A stretch of 64,000 bases of DNA from the NCBI RefSeq assembly GCF_035083965.1, contig NC_089723.1:22051193-22115192 (forward strand). Direction: 5' to 3'. Position numbers and translations under genes: made by a program. Under the pieces are notes generated by a model, which saw nothing but the letters and a program-made list of their open reading frames with translations, searched no databases and had not been told where the DNA came from. Shown piece by piece: positions 44,198-57,500 of the stretch. The stretch is from Branchiostoma lanceolatum (lineage: Eukaryota; Chordata; Leptocardii; Amphioxiformes; Branchiostomatidae). Every line of letters starts with the position of its first letter. The first letter of the stretch is position 1.

Positions 44198-45738
44198 TAC
44201 AAAACATGGTATTAGGCATCAACAGATCCTTTCACTCCAAGCGAACTCAAAACAGTTCTGGGATCCCTCCCTGACAATAAATCTCCTGGTCTGGATGATA
44301 TCCCAGCCATCATCTGGAAAGACCCGGTTTTCAATGACCTTCTTTTACACCTGTGCAACCAAACATTTATTTATCACAGACCACCATCTTCCTGGCTTAA
44401 AGGAGGAATCGTTCCCATCCCCAAAAAAGGTGACCTAACATCTGCCTCCAACTATAGAGGTATTACTCTCACTCCCATTGCAGCAAAGGTGTATAACAGA
44501 CTTTTACTTAATCGTCTTACCCCTGTAATTGATCCCATTCTTAGGAGGAATCAAAATGGATTCAGAAAAGGAAGGTCTACTATTTCACAGATTCTGGCAA
44601 TACGTCGTATAATTGAGGAGATGAAGAGATGTAATAGGGATTTTGTACTGCTTTTCGTTGATTTTCGTAAGGCCTTTGATTCTATTAATAGAGATGTATT
44701 GTTTGATATTCTAGCACAGTATGGTATTCCACAATGTTTTATAAAAGCAGTCAGAGCTTTGTATAGAAATACTCTAGCCTCCGTTATTACACCTGACGGT
44801 GAGACTAGTTCATTTGAGATAGTTACAGGAGTTCTTCAGGGTGATACTTGAGCACCGTATTTGTTCATTATTGTACTTGACTATGTCTTAAGACTATCAT
44901 TAGATATAAATGAAAACAAAGGTATTGAAATCAAACCACGCAGGAGTCAAAGACGCCCTGCCCAGTATCTTACTGATTTGGATTTTGCAGATGATCTTGC
45001 TCTAGTTGCTGAACTGATCAAAAATGCAGAAACTCTGCTACAATCCCTAGAAGAGTCTGCATCCCAAGTGGGGCTATATTGTAATGAATCTAAGACAGAA
45101 TACATTAGCAACATCTCTGGAACACTTGAACTCAGATCCCTGTCTGGGACACTCATTCATAGAGTACATGATTTCAAATATCTTGGTTCTTACATTATGT
45201 GCTCAAAGAAAGACCTTTAAATTAGAAAAGCCCTAGCATAGGAAGCAAGCAACAAGTTGGACAAAATATGGAAATCTAACATTCCTAACAAACTGAAGGT
45301 ACAAGTTTTTCTTACCCTTGTGGAACCGATACTACTCTACGGTGCAGAAACTTGGACGCTTACCTGTCAGCTCCAAAACAGACTGGATGGGACCTATACA
45401 AAGCTACTACGCAGGGCACAGAACATTTCTTGGACACAACACGCTACTCTCAAAACAATTTATGGAAGTCTTCCGCGGTTGTCTCAAAAGCTCACCCACC
45501 GTCGTGTAACATTTGCTGGACACTGCTTTCGAGCCAAACAGCAAATAGTTTCGGACATCCTTCTATGGAAACCAAGAGGCCAAGTGCACAGCAGAAGTTT
45601 GACTTTTACCGATAGTTTAGTCAGAGACACTGGGATTGCATATGAACACTTAGGACAAATGATGTTGGACAAGGCGATTTGGAGTGATGTATGTACTTAT
45701 TTAGTCCCGGCCGATGGCCGATAGATGATGATGATTAG
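44198..45738 (+). mobile_element. LINE reverse-transcriptase fragment, copy B
   Basis: Same truncated element as at 19600-21140, about 99% identical, with the shared in-frame stop (45218-45220) and one more stop of its own after QGDT (44849-44851). Ends in the same GATGATGATGATT run. Confidence 0.85.
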
Positions 45739-48074
45739 GCATAACTATGAAGTTGCTGGCGCACACTTGCCTGACTCAGTTGAGACAACGAACTACTGTA
45801 ACAGCAACTGTTTTGCTGACTTGAAGACTGCGAGTCTCCAAAGTACTTTAACACAAGGTCTAAACACCTAAATAACTTTGACGTATGGTTGTTAACATGG
45901 TTCCCAAATAATGTTTCTGGTCTCTATCCTTCATGATTTCCCTGCCTTGATATCATCTTCAAGAAGTTTCAAAGAAGTCAGAAAGTAAGACCGGTATAGC
46001 ATCAGATAATTAGTCAAGATGTCTGATATCTTGTACTGAGTACATGGATAATCATGAACCTGTTTATATGCCTTCTGTATGTATTTTGAGCCCTACAGAC
46101 CCCATGATAGTAGTTCAAATTACTCAAAGCTATGTTAAAAACGGTATTCAATTGTTAAAGATGACTACTGATTGCTAGCTGTCGTCCTGGGTATGTTTTA
46201 TCATAATATATTAGGTTCTTGGTACTAGTACTTTGCACATAAAACATAACGTATATCAACAACGTCTACTTTGACTTTAAGCATTTGGACTGGTACTGAG
46301 TTTTAATTTGTTTTATTCTTGTGTCTTATGTAACGTATCTGTGTATGAATCCAGGGACACCTGGAAAACAGACCAAGGGACCTGGGTGTATCTTCTTACC
46401 ATACATTAAAGGAAAACGTTTTTTTCTGTTTGTCGTACAAAAACCATGACCTTATTTTGTATTTCAATTTTATTGTCGGATATAGCCATACGTTTAAAAC
46501 GTGTTTTGAAAGGAAAGGAACTCCGACCGACGTACTAGCTAGCAAGGTGGTCAGGCCGTTCCCAAGTGAAAACCCGAAATCTCTTTGTGCCAAGCAGCCG
46601 ACAAACATGTTGTAAAACGGGGGTGTCAGGATCATATCTTGTAGCGATGAATGGGTAAAACCCTTGGTGGTCTCAACATCGCCACAACCCCCAGACCTAT
46701 ATCCGATTCATTCTTAGTGCACAGCTCGCGGCGGAAGCACATCAATCTTTTGCTCCGATCTTTTGCTACCAATCTTTGCTCCGAAGTTTTTAGCGAAAGC
46801 ACACCAATCTTTTGCTTCGAAGTTTAATCAGAACTCTTTGCACCAACTTTTGCTCCGAAGTTTCTCCATACTTTCGTTTCTAATAGCTGGTCGAACTGAT
46901 CTAGACTTCCTTCTCCGTTTTCGGTTGCCTGTCACGTCACTCGCGCCCCGCCAATCGGACCTTTCCCAAACACGTTGTTTCGTACATCTGGCCCTCTACG
47001 GCCTCGCTGATCGGGCCTGCCCGGAGCTATGTACATCAGGCCCGCTGAACGGACGAGACAACGGCGGACTTTAGCCAACGTACAAGACAACGGCGGCCAT
47101 TGCCCAGAGCTACGTACATCAGGCCCCGCTGAACCAGGGCCCGCCGAAACATAGTTTTGTATGGTACTTCTGATTAATATGAAATTATCAGGAAATCATA
47201 TAGAAATCGAGTGAACGCAGCTTAACTTTTTCAATGATTTTATTCGTCAGTTGATAAATCAATTCCACAATGACAAGCACAAGATAATAACAAAATAGTC
47301 CAAGTCGAAGTTTATTGTAACAGAGTTACGAATTCCATACTCGTTATTCTTTCAGTTGACTACCGGTCTCTAGTCAAAATGTGATACTGATTATCCATGT
47401 CGGCTGACTGGCTGATTTAGTAATAAAACCAAAAAATGCACATGATAAATATCTTTAACTACATAACTCGTAAATCCTTTACATATGTCAACATCTTAAG
47501 CCGGTTCGTGCAATGCTTGTAAGCAAGTGCAGTTGCGAATACAATGCTTTATTAACGTATCTTTGCTTTTCTTATGAACAATCATTGCGAAGACAAGAGC
47601 TATTTGTAATGATGCGGTCGAGTTGCCTAATGATGAAGTGTCGTTCGATTAGCATTGGCAATGCGTTGATGTTCATCATCTTTAACTGTTAAAGCTGTTG
47701 GATTCAGCACACAATGTAGACATCTTGTTGCTTCAGTGATGTTCAATGGTTCAAGGATCAGGATGACCTGGGAGGCGATAAGTATGTGAATTAGACAATG
47801 AGAATGGCCATTCTCTAGTTGATAAACCCTGACTGTTCATGTATCAATGTGATCATGCCGAACCAATAAATAAACAAATAAGCTGTGTGACTGTGATTGT
47901 TGAGGTTCTGGACTGGATAGTCTTGGGTATGAGTATGCCGTATCGTCGATGCAAAAGGTGAAAGCACATTTTCCTAAGTCACTCTTTGATGTTCAAATAC
48001 AAAAGTACTTTAATCATCGTTTTACTGACCTTCGCTTTATGTGAGAGTAGCTTTCTTCAGCAGCATGTACGGTA
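45739..48074. other. Intergenic region with a 0.65 kb copy B-only block
   Basis: 46498-47150 replaces about 70 bp of copy A (21888-21957). It contains repeated CTTTTGCTCCGA / TTTGCTCCGAAGTTT motifs and two AGCTATGTACATCAGGCCC or AGCTACGTACATCAGGCCC blocks about 80 bp apart. The rest matches copy A. No coding exon recognised. Confidence 0.5.
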
Positions 48075-51000
48075 TTAGAAAATTCCCCTCTGGGTTGTCA
48101 TCGTTACTTGTTGGACACCGGTAGATGAAGTTAACGAGCTCTGCAAACAGAAGACAGAGCCGAGTTTATTTTTTGTTTAAAAAAAACTTCTCAACTATGT
48201 CTACAATGTAAAAGACTTTGCGGTCCTTAATAGTTGTGCTTCTCCTTTCCTTGACGAATTTACGTGTTGCTTAGACATAACCTGATTTGAAAGAAGAAAA
48301 AATGATGAGTGTTTGTGTTATTAATGCGACTCCTTCAAAGATTTCCTGCTCCACAAAACATAACATTTTTACCACAAAATCGTGGTTCTCATTTAAAATC
48401 AACTGATGACCCTCTGCTTCACGATGCATACAACATTGTATTTACTGGTGACCATGACTTGACTAATCCTGTTAAAGACATTCATTAAATTTTATTCTAT
48501 ACCATTGTTTGATAGTTGTAAACATACATTGTACCGTATACGACGGTCGTGCAATAAATTTCTTCTTTATCGTAACTTCACCTGGCTTTGCAGGGTCTCC
48601 GTGGTGGTCATAACGGTGTTTCTCGGACAGCTCTTTACGGGAGGTAATGAGTTCACCCCTGGCGGCCAGCATCGTCTTGCTGTCCCGCTCCCGTTCGAGC
48701 TCAATCTCGGTAAACTAGAGGGAAACGCGCACAGGAAAGTGTTTTTCTATCTTATCATCAGACTATATTGATATTACAGGAAAAATTTTATCATATGCCA
48801 TACAATAATTTTACGATATCAGTACTGAAAAAAACTGCCACATTCTGTGCGTTGGTTTCTTTGTTTTGATCAGAAATTCTTTTCGCTTCTTTATATCAAA
48901 TTGCACAGCCATCTAAACGAATTTCAAAGTTCCCCAGTTATGTATGTCAACACAACATCAGAATTTATCTTTCTGTGTCTCACTTTCTCCTTGTACTTGC
49001 ACTGCACGAAATGGCCTCGTTTCCCGGCGTATACGTACCGGTATTTTTCTTTTTTTTTGTCGGATACTGACGGATACTGACGGATGCAGGCGGATTCGTG
49101 TAAGGTATCCGACTATCTCCGCACCGGTATATGGAATATTTCCGGAAGAATCCGAAAGTAAGGTATTTTCGACGAATACGGAGCCGTACACTGCACGGAA
49201 ATGCCACCGATCCTGACGGATACGAACAGGAATTTTTCTGTATTTTTGGCGGATACTGACGGATACAGGCGGATCCAACCTGACGGATCCGACTAAATGC
49301 GCACTGGGATATGGAATATTTCCGGAAGAATCCGAAAGTAAGGTATTTTCGACGAATACGGAGCCGTACACTGTACGGAAAGGCCACAGATCCTGACGGA
49401 TGCGTACAGGGAATTTTTCTGTATTTTTGGCGGATACTGACGGATACTGACGAATCCAACCTAACGGATCCGAAAATTTCCGCACCGGGATCGGGAATAT
49501 TTCCGGAGGAATCCGAAAATGAGGTATTTTCGACGGATACGGAGCCGTACACTGTACGGAAATGCCAGAGATCCTGACGGATACGTACAGGAAGTTTTCT
49601 GTATTTTTTAAAAGAAAATTGCGGATACTGACGGATACAAGCGCACTGTGATCCGGAACCTCAGATCCGGAGGAATACAAAAATAGGAATTTTCGACGGA
49701 TATGGGACCGTACATTGCACGAAATTGCCCAAGATCCTGACAGATACGTACAGTATGTATTTGCCACGGATACAGACTGATCCAACATACAGACTTTCTA
49801 CAATCTTTGACATATTGTGACTCTGAATATGTTTGTATTTGCCACGAATATGTACAAATCAAACACACAAAGTTTGATAGAATGGTTGATTATTCATAAA
49901 TACGCGTGCATTCTTAATTCAACGATACCCGAAACATTATTATTCAATGACAGGAAGTTTTGGGAAAGCCTGATTGTAACATTATTTCATATTTCAACAT
50001 ATATACATTTTAAGTTCAAAAACTATCAAATACAATACGGAAGTTCTGTGTGGCTAAATAATCCATTTCGTTTAAGACAGGCCGAGGGACATCCACATAC
50101 TCAAAGCACCTCTGCATATGCAGGTTAATGTCGGTAAATTGGGGTTTTGTAAGCACAATTGTTATAAAATGTATTACAATTAACAACCATCACATCATGG
50201 TGGTAATATTTACTGCCCTATAGTGCACTTGGACCAAAAATTTCTACATGTTCTACATATTCTACTAAAGTAATGAAAGCCTTATTTGTGGCCAGTTCTT
50301 CGTCTAAAAGATATCAGATACAAATAATTTCAAATACAGAGGTTGAAAATAGAAACTTCAAAGTAACATTATACTGTCTGAAAAACTCCCATGATGACAC
50401 GCCACATTTTACACGTAAGTAGTATATGCCGTGGAACTGCATGTGTATAATCGTCCTCTCCCCATTCTCTGACTACATCTGAGTTCACTTCTTCCATGCA
50501 CTCTTGGTAAGGTACAGGCAAGGCTGATTTCTTCTGTATCTAGCATGTTGGACTCAGCTTGGAGTTCATCTTGTGATGAACCAGTTCCTATATGATAAAA
50601 CCAAATGATGAATAAATATCAATTCACATACGTAGTATTTAAGTAACATGTCACATGATTTTGACATAACTGTGATCAAGGAGGTTATATAGACTATATA
50701 ACCTCCTTGCTGTGATGGGCTTCGTTTCATCACAGCAGCTAACAAAAAACAAGGGACAATGGGTATCCATCATGCCTGTCTCAGCTAACATTGAAGTGTA
50801 CCGATGATGGCCTTACCGAAGGAGCCTGAGGTACTCTGAGCATCTGACAGCTGATTGCTTTGTTCCAAGCCAAGCTAAGGTCCTCACAACATGTGCTGCA
50901 TTTGTGAAGGAAGTATCTGCCGATGCTGTATAGGATATATATATAAAGGGAAACAATGACAATTATTAAACATATCACATAATCACATTTGTAAAAAATG

Positions 51001-54000
51001 AATCTGGCATCGTTTAATTGAATACGTAAAACTTACATTCATAACTTGAATATGATACTGATCAAACATGTACAGCTATAACTGAATGCAATAATCACTG
51101 AAACACACTACTACCTCCACATAAGTTTCAGCTCATTATCCACAAACTGTGGGACTTTTGTGGGACAAATACTTATGACATTCTCTTCCGTTACAGGATA
51201 TCTTTAATTATCTTTCCCTCAACCGCTTGCTATGTTGTATCTGAAACGTTAACCAGACACAAATGTCTGTTGACCATTGGCAAGAACGAACAAATTGAAA
51301 GCTATAAATTTCCTAGATCCTAACGGTGTAGAAGTGCAGGTCGACTGGACAATTCTTAATGTCATGCAAATGCGATGATATGTCAAGCCACAATAGGAGG
51401 ATAACTGACGTTCAAATTAGTTAGAAACAGGAATTTTCCAATTTGTACTTACCAAAGGGCAGTCCCTCTAAATGATGAATCGACTCCCTACCAACTTTAC
51501 AAGGGGGAGGGGGGCGACGAATATTGCATGCACGAAGAAGACTACTTCGCAATGCCGCGCGTTTGAGTTTACACCGAATCCCCTTCGACTCTCAAGTCAC
51601 TAAAAATCACTGGTCGACCATGGTAGACTCTGACGATGCCATGTTAAACATAGAGAGTGATGAAACGCCGTTCTTGTCTCCGTGCTGTTCACCGACAAAA
51701 CCGTTTCTCGCGCCTGACGTCATGACACGCAGTGTCTTGTGGGAGATTGGACACGAATCCGTATTCCGGATACGTCAGGATTTGTCGGAATTGTTGGATC
51801 TGAGGTGCATCGGATCCAATCGGAAACGTTCCGTTTCTGCTATGATGCACGACTGCGGATCCGCTGGATTTTTCAGGATCTGAGATCATGCCGTGCAGTG
51901 TGTATTTGTTGGTTAGGATCCGAAGCAACTACCGACAAACAAACAATCCGATTATCTCTGCCATATTGACAAATATCTGAAAACGAAGGATCCGCGCAAA
52001 TATTCTCAGGTATCCGAGGCGCATCACGGATCCAGACGTACACGGCGTCGGAATTGCCGGATCTGAGCTGTACCTGGTATTTGTCTGAATTTGCTCGGAA
52101 ACGTTCCGTATCTGTACCCGAAACGTATGAAGGATCCAGACGTATATGGCGCCGGAATTGTCGGATCTGAGGTGCATCGGATTCAATCGGAAACGTTCCG
52201 TGTCTGCTATAATGCGTAATTCCGGATCTGCTGGATTCGTCAGGAAATGAGATCATGCCGTGCCGTGTGTATTTATTCGTTAGGATCCGAAACAACTACC
52301 GACATACAAACAATCCGAACATTCCAAATATAAAAAAACGATAGATCCGCACAAATATTTTCGGCTATCCGAGGCGCATCACGGATCCAGAGGAATACGG
52401 CGTCGGAATTGGTCGGATCTGCGGGCACCTCAGTATCCGAGCAGTGAACTGGGATTTTTCCGGATTCGCTCGGAAACGCCATGAGGCCCGATTCCGGATA
52501 CGTCGGATCCGTCAGGATACGTGGCCATTTCGCGCAGTGTTGGCCTCTGCTTCCTCCTGAATGTCCCGGCAGAAGTTTCCATAGATCTGCCGCAGGTCAT
52601 ACAGCTCAGCGATGACATCAGGTCCAGCTTCCTGGGTCTGCTCCACGGCAACAATGGACAGGCTCTCGTTCAACTGGTCTTGAAGTTGCTTCAGTTCCTG
52701 CAATTGAGAACTCATGAGAATATCCGGATTTAGGACATGTCCGGGCATAGATAGCTCCTTGTAACTTTTTCATTAGTTAGGTTCCCATTCTACCAGACAG
52801 CTATCGCGCTGCGACCTCGCTGTGACCTTGCCTGAATTTGTGTAAGCCTTGACTTTTGAATTGGAATAAGTATGAAGCATTATGCAAAGTATTGCTGAAA
52901 AGACAACAAAGCACACAAAGGGTATACTTGAAAGATTCGTTTTGTTATCCATGAAATTCGTTAAAAGCTGTCAAATTGCTTGGTCGCAGTGCGGTGCACT
53001 GGCCTCGTGGGGTTGCAACTAAGCAACTAATGTTTAGGTAATATGAAGTATGTTGATAATTTGTGTCCAGACGCAATATTAACACTAATATTGATACGTA
53101 CCTGCTTGTGAACCGACACCATGAAATCGATCTCTTCCTGCATAGTAGCAAGCTTATTCTGGAGGTCCACACGTATCAGTGTCACGGCGTACAAGTCCTA
53201 GAGATAAGACGTAAAGTACTAGGTATATCTTGTATATGAATAACTTTGTCTATAAACAAAAAAATATCGTTCATTGTACAGTAAGACAGCTCAAATATGG
53301 TAAACACAAGAATCAGATCCCTAATTTGATTGGGTACATGTACAATAACCTGAAATACTAGAAGAATATGAAACCTACTTTATTGAGCTTTGCAACCTCA
53401 GTATTCAGCTCGGCGTGCCAGGCCGCCTCATCGTCCCACCTGTGTAGCAGCAAACAGTCAGCAAACATTCAGTATATAGTTGACAACACAGAAGGACATA
53501 ATCATTTTAACTACTCGACACCTTCTCTTGCCACCTGTACACTCAGGTAGTGAGCGTTTTTTACACCCAGCACTTACCACATTACTTTTCTTCCATGGAA
53601 ATATTACGCTTACAAGACAGGCCTTACTGAATAAATCGGAGCTTGCGCCAAAACAATTTTACTTTTTCTTGTACTCCTCAGCCTGATCCCTCCATTTGTT
53701 CCTCTCCAGCACCATCTTGGCCTTGTCTTCGGATAGCTCGTCGACCAGCTTCCGCAGGTCCTTGGTCTCCTTCTCAAACAGCGCCTTCGTGTGTGCCGTC
53801 GTCTCCGTCGCCTGTAGCTTCAGAACCTGCCCCTCCAGTGCGGAGTTGCGTTGTTGGAGGGAGCGCATATTCTGGATGTAGGAGGCGAAGCGGTTGTTCA
53901 GGGAGGACAGTTCCTCTTTCTCTTGGGACCGGGCCTGCGTGCGTCGGCCATGGTCTGCAGCGCGCCGCCCGCCCCTCCCAGCGATGTGATGACATTGCCC

Positions 54001-54119
54001 GCTCTGATGGACCGTGTTCTTGCCTTGAACGATTCGGCTTCGCCTCTGTCGGCGAGAGAGGATCTCACAGAGCTACGAATCGCCTCGCTCGTTTTCGGTT
54101 GAGTCGTTACGACGCTCAT
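48075..54119 (-). pseudogene. Intermediate filament gene IFb, copy B, disrupted
   Basis: Exons by homology with IFb-A: 54119-53663, 53439-53379, 53197-53102, 52697-52543 plus 48999-48984 (one exon split by an insertion), 48714-48582, candidate tail 48140-48075. Three lesions: a 1-base deletion in exon 1 (near 53937) that leads to an early stop after ADARRPGPKRKRNCPP; a 3.54 kb CACTA-like element inside exon 4; a 14-base deletion in exon 5 (near 48622) that shifts frame. An L1-type LINE also sits about 140 bp upstream of the start codon. Remaining exon sequence and splice sites are almost identical to A, so the losses are recent. Confidence 0.93.
49000..52539. mobile_element. CACTA/EnSpm-like DNA transposon, non-autonomous, 3540 bp
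   Basis: Left end CACTGCACGAAATGGCC, right end GGCCATTTCGCGCAGTG: 17-bp inverted repeats with one mismatch, starting CACTG, flanked by a 3-bp TTG target duplication (48997-48999 and 52540-52542). Removing element plus one TTG restores exactly the 171-nt IF exon. Subterminal repeats fill about 0.75 kb at each end, rich in GGATCCG and ACGGATAC motifs. Terminus-like CACTG(C/T)ACGGAAATGCC sequences recur at 49189, 49369 and 49550 and, diverged, at 49713. No transposase was recognised in the AT-rich core (49.8-51.5 kb). Confidence 0.85.
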
Positions 54120-54594
54120 TTTGGTTTGACTTGATTCGACCGTAGCTTCTTCTTATCTTTTGTGGCTAGTGTAAGGCCACCAATGAAGAGGTTTTGGCGC
54201 ACTGCTGCCTTTTACTGAAAACTTCTGCCAGAGATATTACTCTGCAGCTAGACTGTTTTTTTTTTTTTTTTTCTTTATTGTTCTTTATTATATTTTCACT
54301 GATAAATATAACAATCACACAACAGAAAATGAAGAACCTCCCTTAAATATTGACCTATCCAAGTCTAACAGCCACATTGTAAACTTAACAGCTCATATAA
54401 TATGATTATTATTATGTCATTACTAACGTTATTCATATTGGTTATCAAGTCATTACATATCATTTTATCACATTACATATCATCTTTTCATATAAGCATT
54501 GTATCATTACTCGCATAATCATTTCAGTATTGTAATCAAATATCATTATCATGTCATTTCTATATTCTTTCATGATTATTTCTACATTTCAAAA

Positions 54595-57500
54595 TCAAAT
54601 TAAACACAAAGTTCCCCACTTACCCCGATGCTTCTCCAGCTTCCCTCTCCGAGATGCAATGAGACGTTCAGTTTTTTCAAAAGTAGATATTAGTCTTTTA
54701 AAGGCCTGGAAGTTTATTATTTTTAAGCGTCTACACCGGAAGATAAAAACTTTACCTAACAAAATAATCAGATTTTTCAGGGGGGGCGCATCGTTACATG
54801 TATCTCCAAATATGATAATAAAGGAATTTAGGTAGCACTCTATAGAAGTTTCTACTTTCAACCAATTTTTTACATCGTTCCAAAATGATACTACATGCGG
54901 ACACTCCCAGAAAATATGAATATAGGATTCTACATCGTCATGACAGAAAGAACAAGAGCTAGAGTCTATTAATTTCCATATATATAGAATTTTGTTACAA
55001 GGTAAAAATTTATTAATTAATCGGTATTGAAAATATCTAGTACTTGGATCAATAGTACATCTATATAAGTTTGTAAATACATCTCGCCATGGTATAGGTT
55101 TGTCAAAATAATAGAACCACAAAAGTCTAGTATTGTGTGCAAGGCTGACCTCGTTCATGGACGTAAGAAAGTAGATATACATGCTTTTATTGATTTTTAT
55201 ATTTCGTAACCATTTATAATTTTTTTGAAAGGGCAGGCACACAAGGTCTTTACGCTTCTCAGTACTAAGTAGTTTTTTCCATTTACCGGGAATAGCTGAA
55301 ATAAGCTGTAGATATCTATGTTGGTCACAAGCATTTGGGAAATTTGTACTGAATTCATCATAAGACATAAAATTGCCGTCCGGGGACAGCAAGTCATTTA
55401 TGAAATATATATTCCTATTCATAAAAGCTGTCAAACAAACAGTTTTACCATCAATAATAATATTAGAGTTTAAACAAATTACTTGTTGTCGTATATTTGC
55501 CGGCGTCGTGGGCTCTACGTACTGAAATTGAAACCAGGACATAAAAACTTCAGAAAAAAATCCTTTTAAACAAAGGTTTATCACCGAGGACAGCTGGTAA
55601 AAAGGAAATAAACTATGATTAAGTTGAGGATGGAAGACTGTTACCCAGGAGGAAAACCATTCGGGATGAGAATAAAGTTTAGGTACCCATGAAGCTTTTA
55701 TAGAAGTGTTGAACGCGCGTAAGTTTTTTAAGTTTAGTCCTCCATTTTCCGATGTATTGTATAAAACCCTCCGTGCAACTCGTTCAGGACCGTTGTCCCA
55801 AATAAAAGAAAATATCTTCTTTTCATATACTTTGAAAAAGGAATCGTTAGGGGATGGTAAGACTTGAAATAGATTTGTAAATTGGGGAACCACCAAAGTG
55901 TTAATAATAACAATTTTACCATACAGGGACAGATATTTATTCTTCATAGGTCGCAATAGTCTATCTAATCTCTCCAATCGGGGTTCGAAATTAACACTTG
56001 TAATTAAATTTAAATCAACGGGAATATTGATACCCAGTAGGTCAACATCCCCGTCAACCCACTGTATCGGTAGATGAGTGGGCAAACGAAAATTCGTGGA
56101 TTTTAAGGGACCTAATCGTAATATTTTGCATTTATCTACATTCAAAGAAAGACCTGAGATATTGGAAAAACGCTCTAAATCAGACAACAAGGCATAAAAT
56201 GATTCTAGCTTTGGTTCGAATGGAAAATTTGAATCGTCGGCGTACTGCGATATCTTTGTAATCTTTTCATATATCTTTAAGCCCCGAATAGAAGGATTGG
56301 ATCTAATCTTAATAGCAAGAATCTCAACCGCCATGAGAAAAAGATATGGGGACAATGGACATCCTTGGCGAACTCCGCGACTTAAAATGAAGGGGTCTGA
56401 AATATAACCGCTGTTTATGACGCAACTCGTTGTTTTTTCATATAAGACCTTTACCCATGTAATTAACTGTGGACCAAAATTGAAAAATTCTAAAGCTTTA
56501 AACATAAAATCCCACCTTAACGTATCAAATGCTTTTTTAAAATCAGCTACAAATATTAACCCAGGTTTACTCTCTTGATCGTAATGTTCTATTGTGTCTA
56601 TTAGTCTTCTAATATTGTCGCCTATATACCTATCCTTAATAAACCCTGTCTGATCCTGTTCAATTATGTCCGTAATTACATGTTTGATTCTCAAAGATAT
56701 GCATTTGGAAAGTATTCTTGTGTCACAACCTAAAAGGGTAAGGGGGCGCCAATTCCCCATGGCAGTTGGGTCCTTGTCTATACCTTTACTGTCTTTTTTG
56801 AGTAGCAATGAAATAAGTCCTTTTCTTTGAGTTTCTGAGAGACATCCATTACCAAATGAATAATTAAAACATGTTAACATTGGTTTTTTAAAGACATCAA
56901 AAAAAATCTTATAGACTTCTATAGGTATTCCATCAATCCCTGGTGATTTCCCAGCCTGAAATGAATGTATTGCATTTTTCAATTCTTCTTCGGTTATTAG
57001 ACCTTCACAAAGTTGCTGTTGCTCATCTGATAAACGTTTACCATAGTCATCGGGGAAAAAACCATCACAATTTACATCAGAAAGAGGCATTGGAATATCT
57101 TCAAAAGAGTACAGTTCAGAATAAAAATTAACCTGATCAGAAAGAATATCTTTAGGGTTAGAAATTACCTCCCCAGAGGGCCTTTTGAGTCGTTGTATAT
57201 TTTTTCTTGTATAATTACGGTGGATTAGATTTATAAAATATTTAGTGCACTTTTCCCCCAGCTCCATCCAACGTGATTTTGACCTTAACAAGATACCATT
57301 AAGACGTTCATTATATAAAGATTCTAATAAATTTTGTTTATAAATTAATTCATCTAGTTGGGCGGGTGGGGGAGAGGCGACACTATCAATTTGACTCTGC
57401 AACATATTAATTTCGTCAATCAGTTCTTTTTCTTTCATCAGGTATTGTTTTTTCCTCCAGCTACTAAATTTAATACAGTGACCACGAAAAAAGCACTTTG

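Noticed and set aside
48958-49788. 276- and 190-codon minus-strand frames rich in IRQ, SVS and FRIP
   Set aside because: They lie in the CACTA-like subterminal repeats and start inside the interrupted IF exon; no family resemblance.
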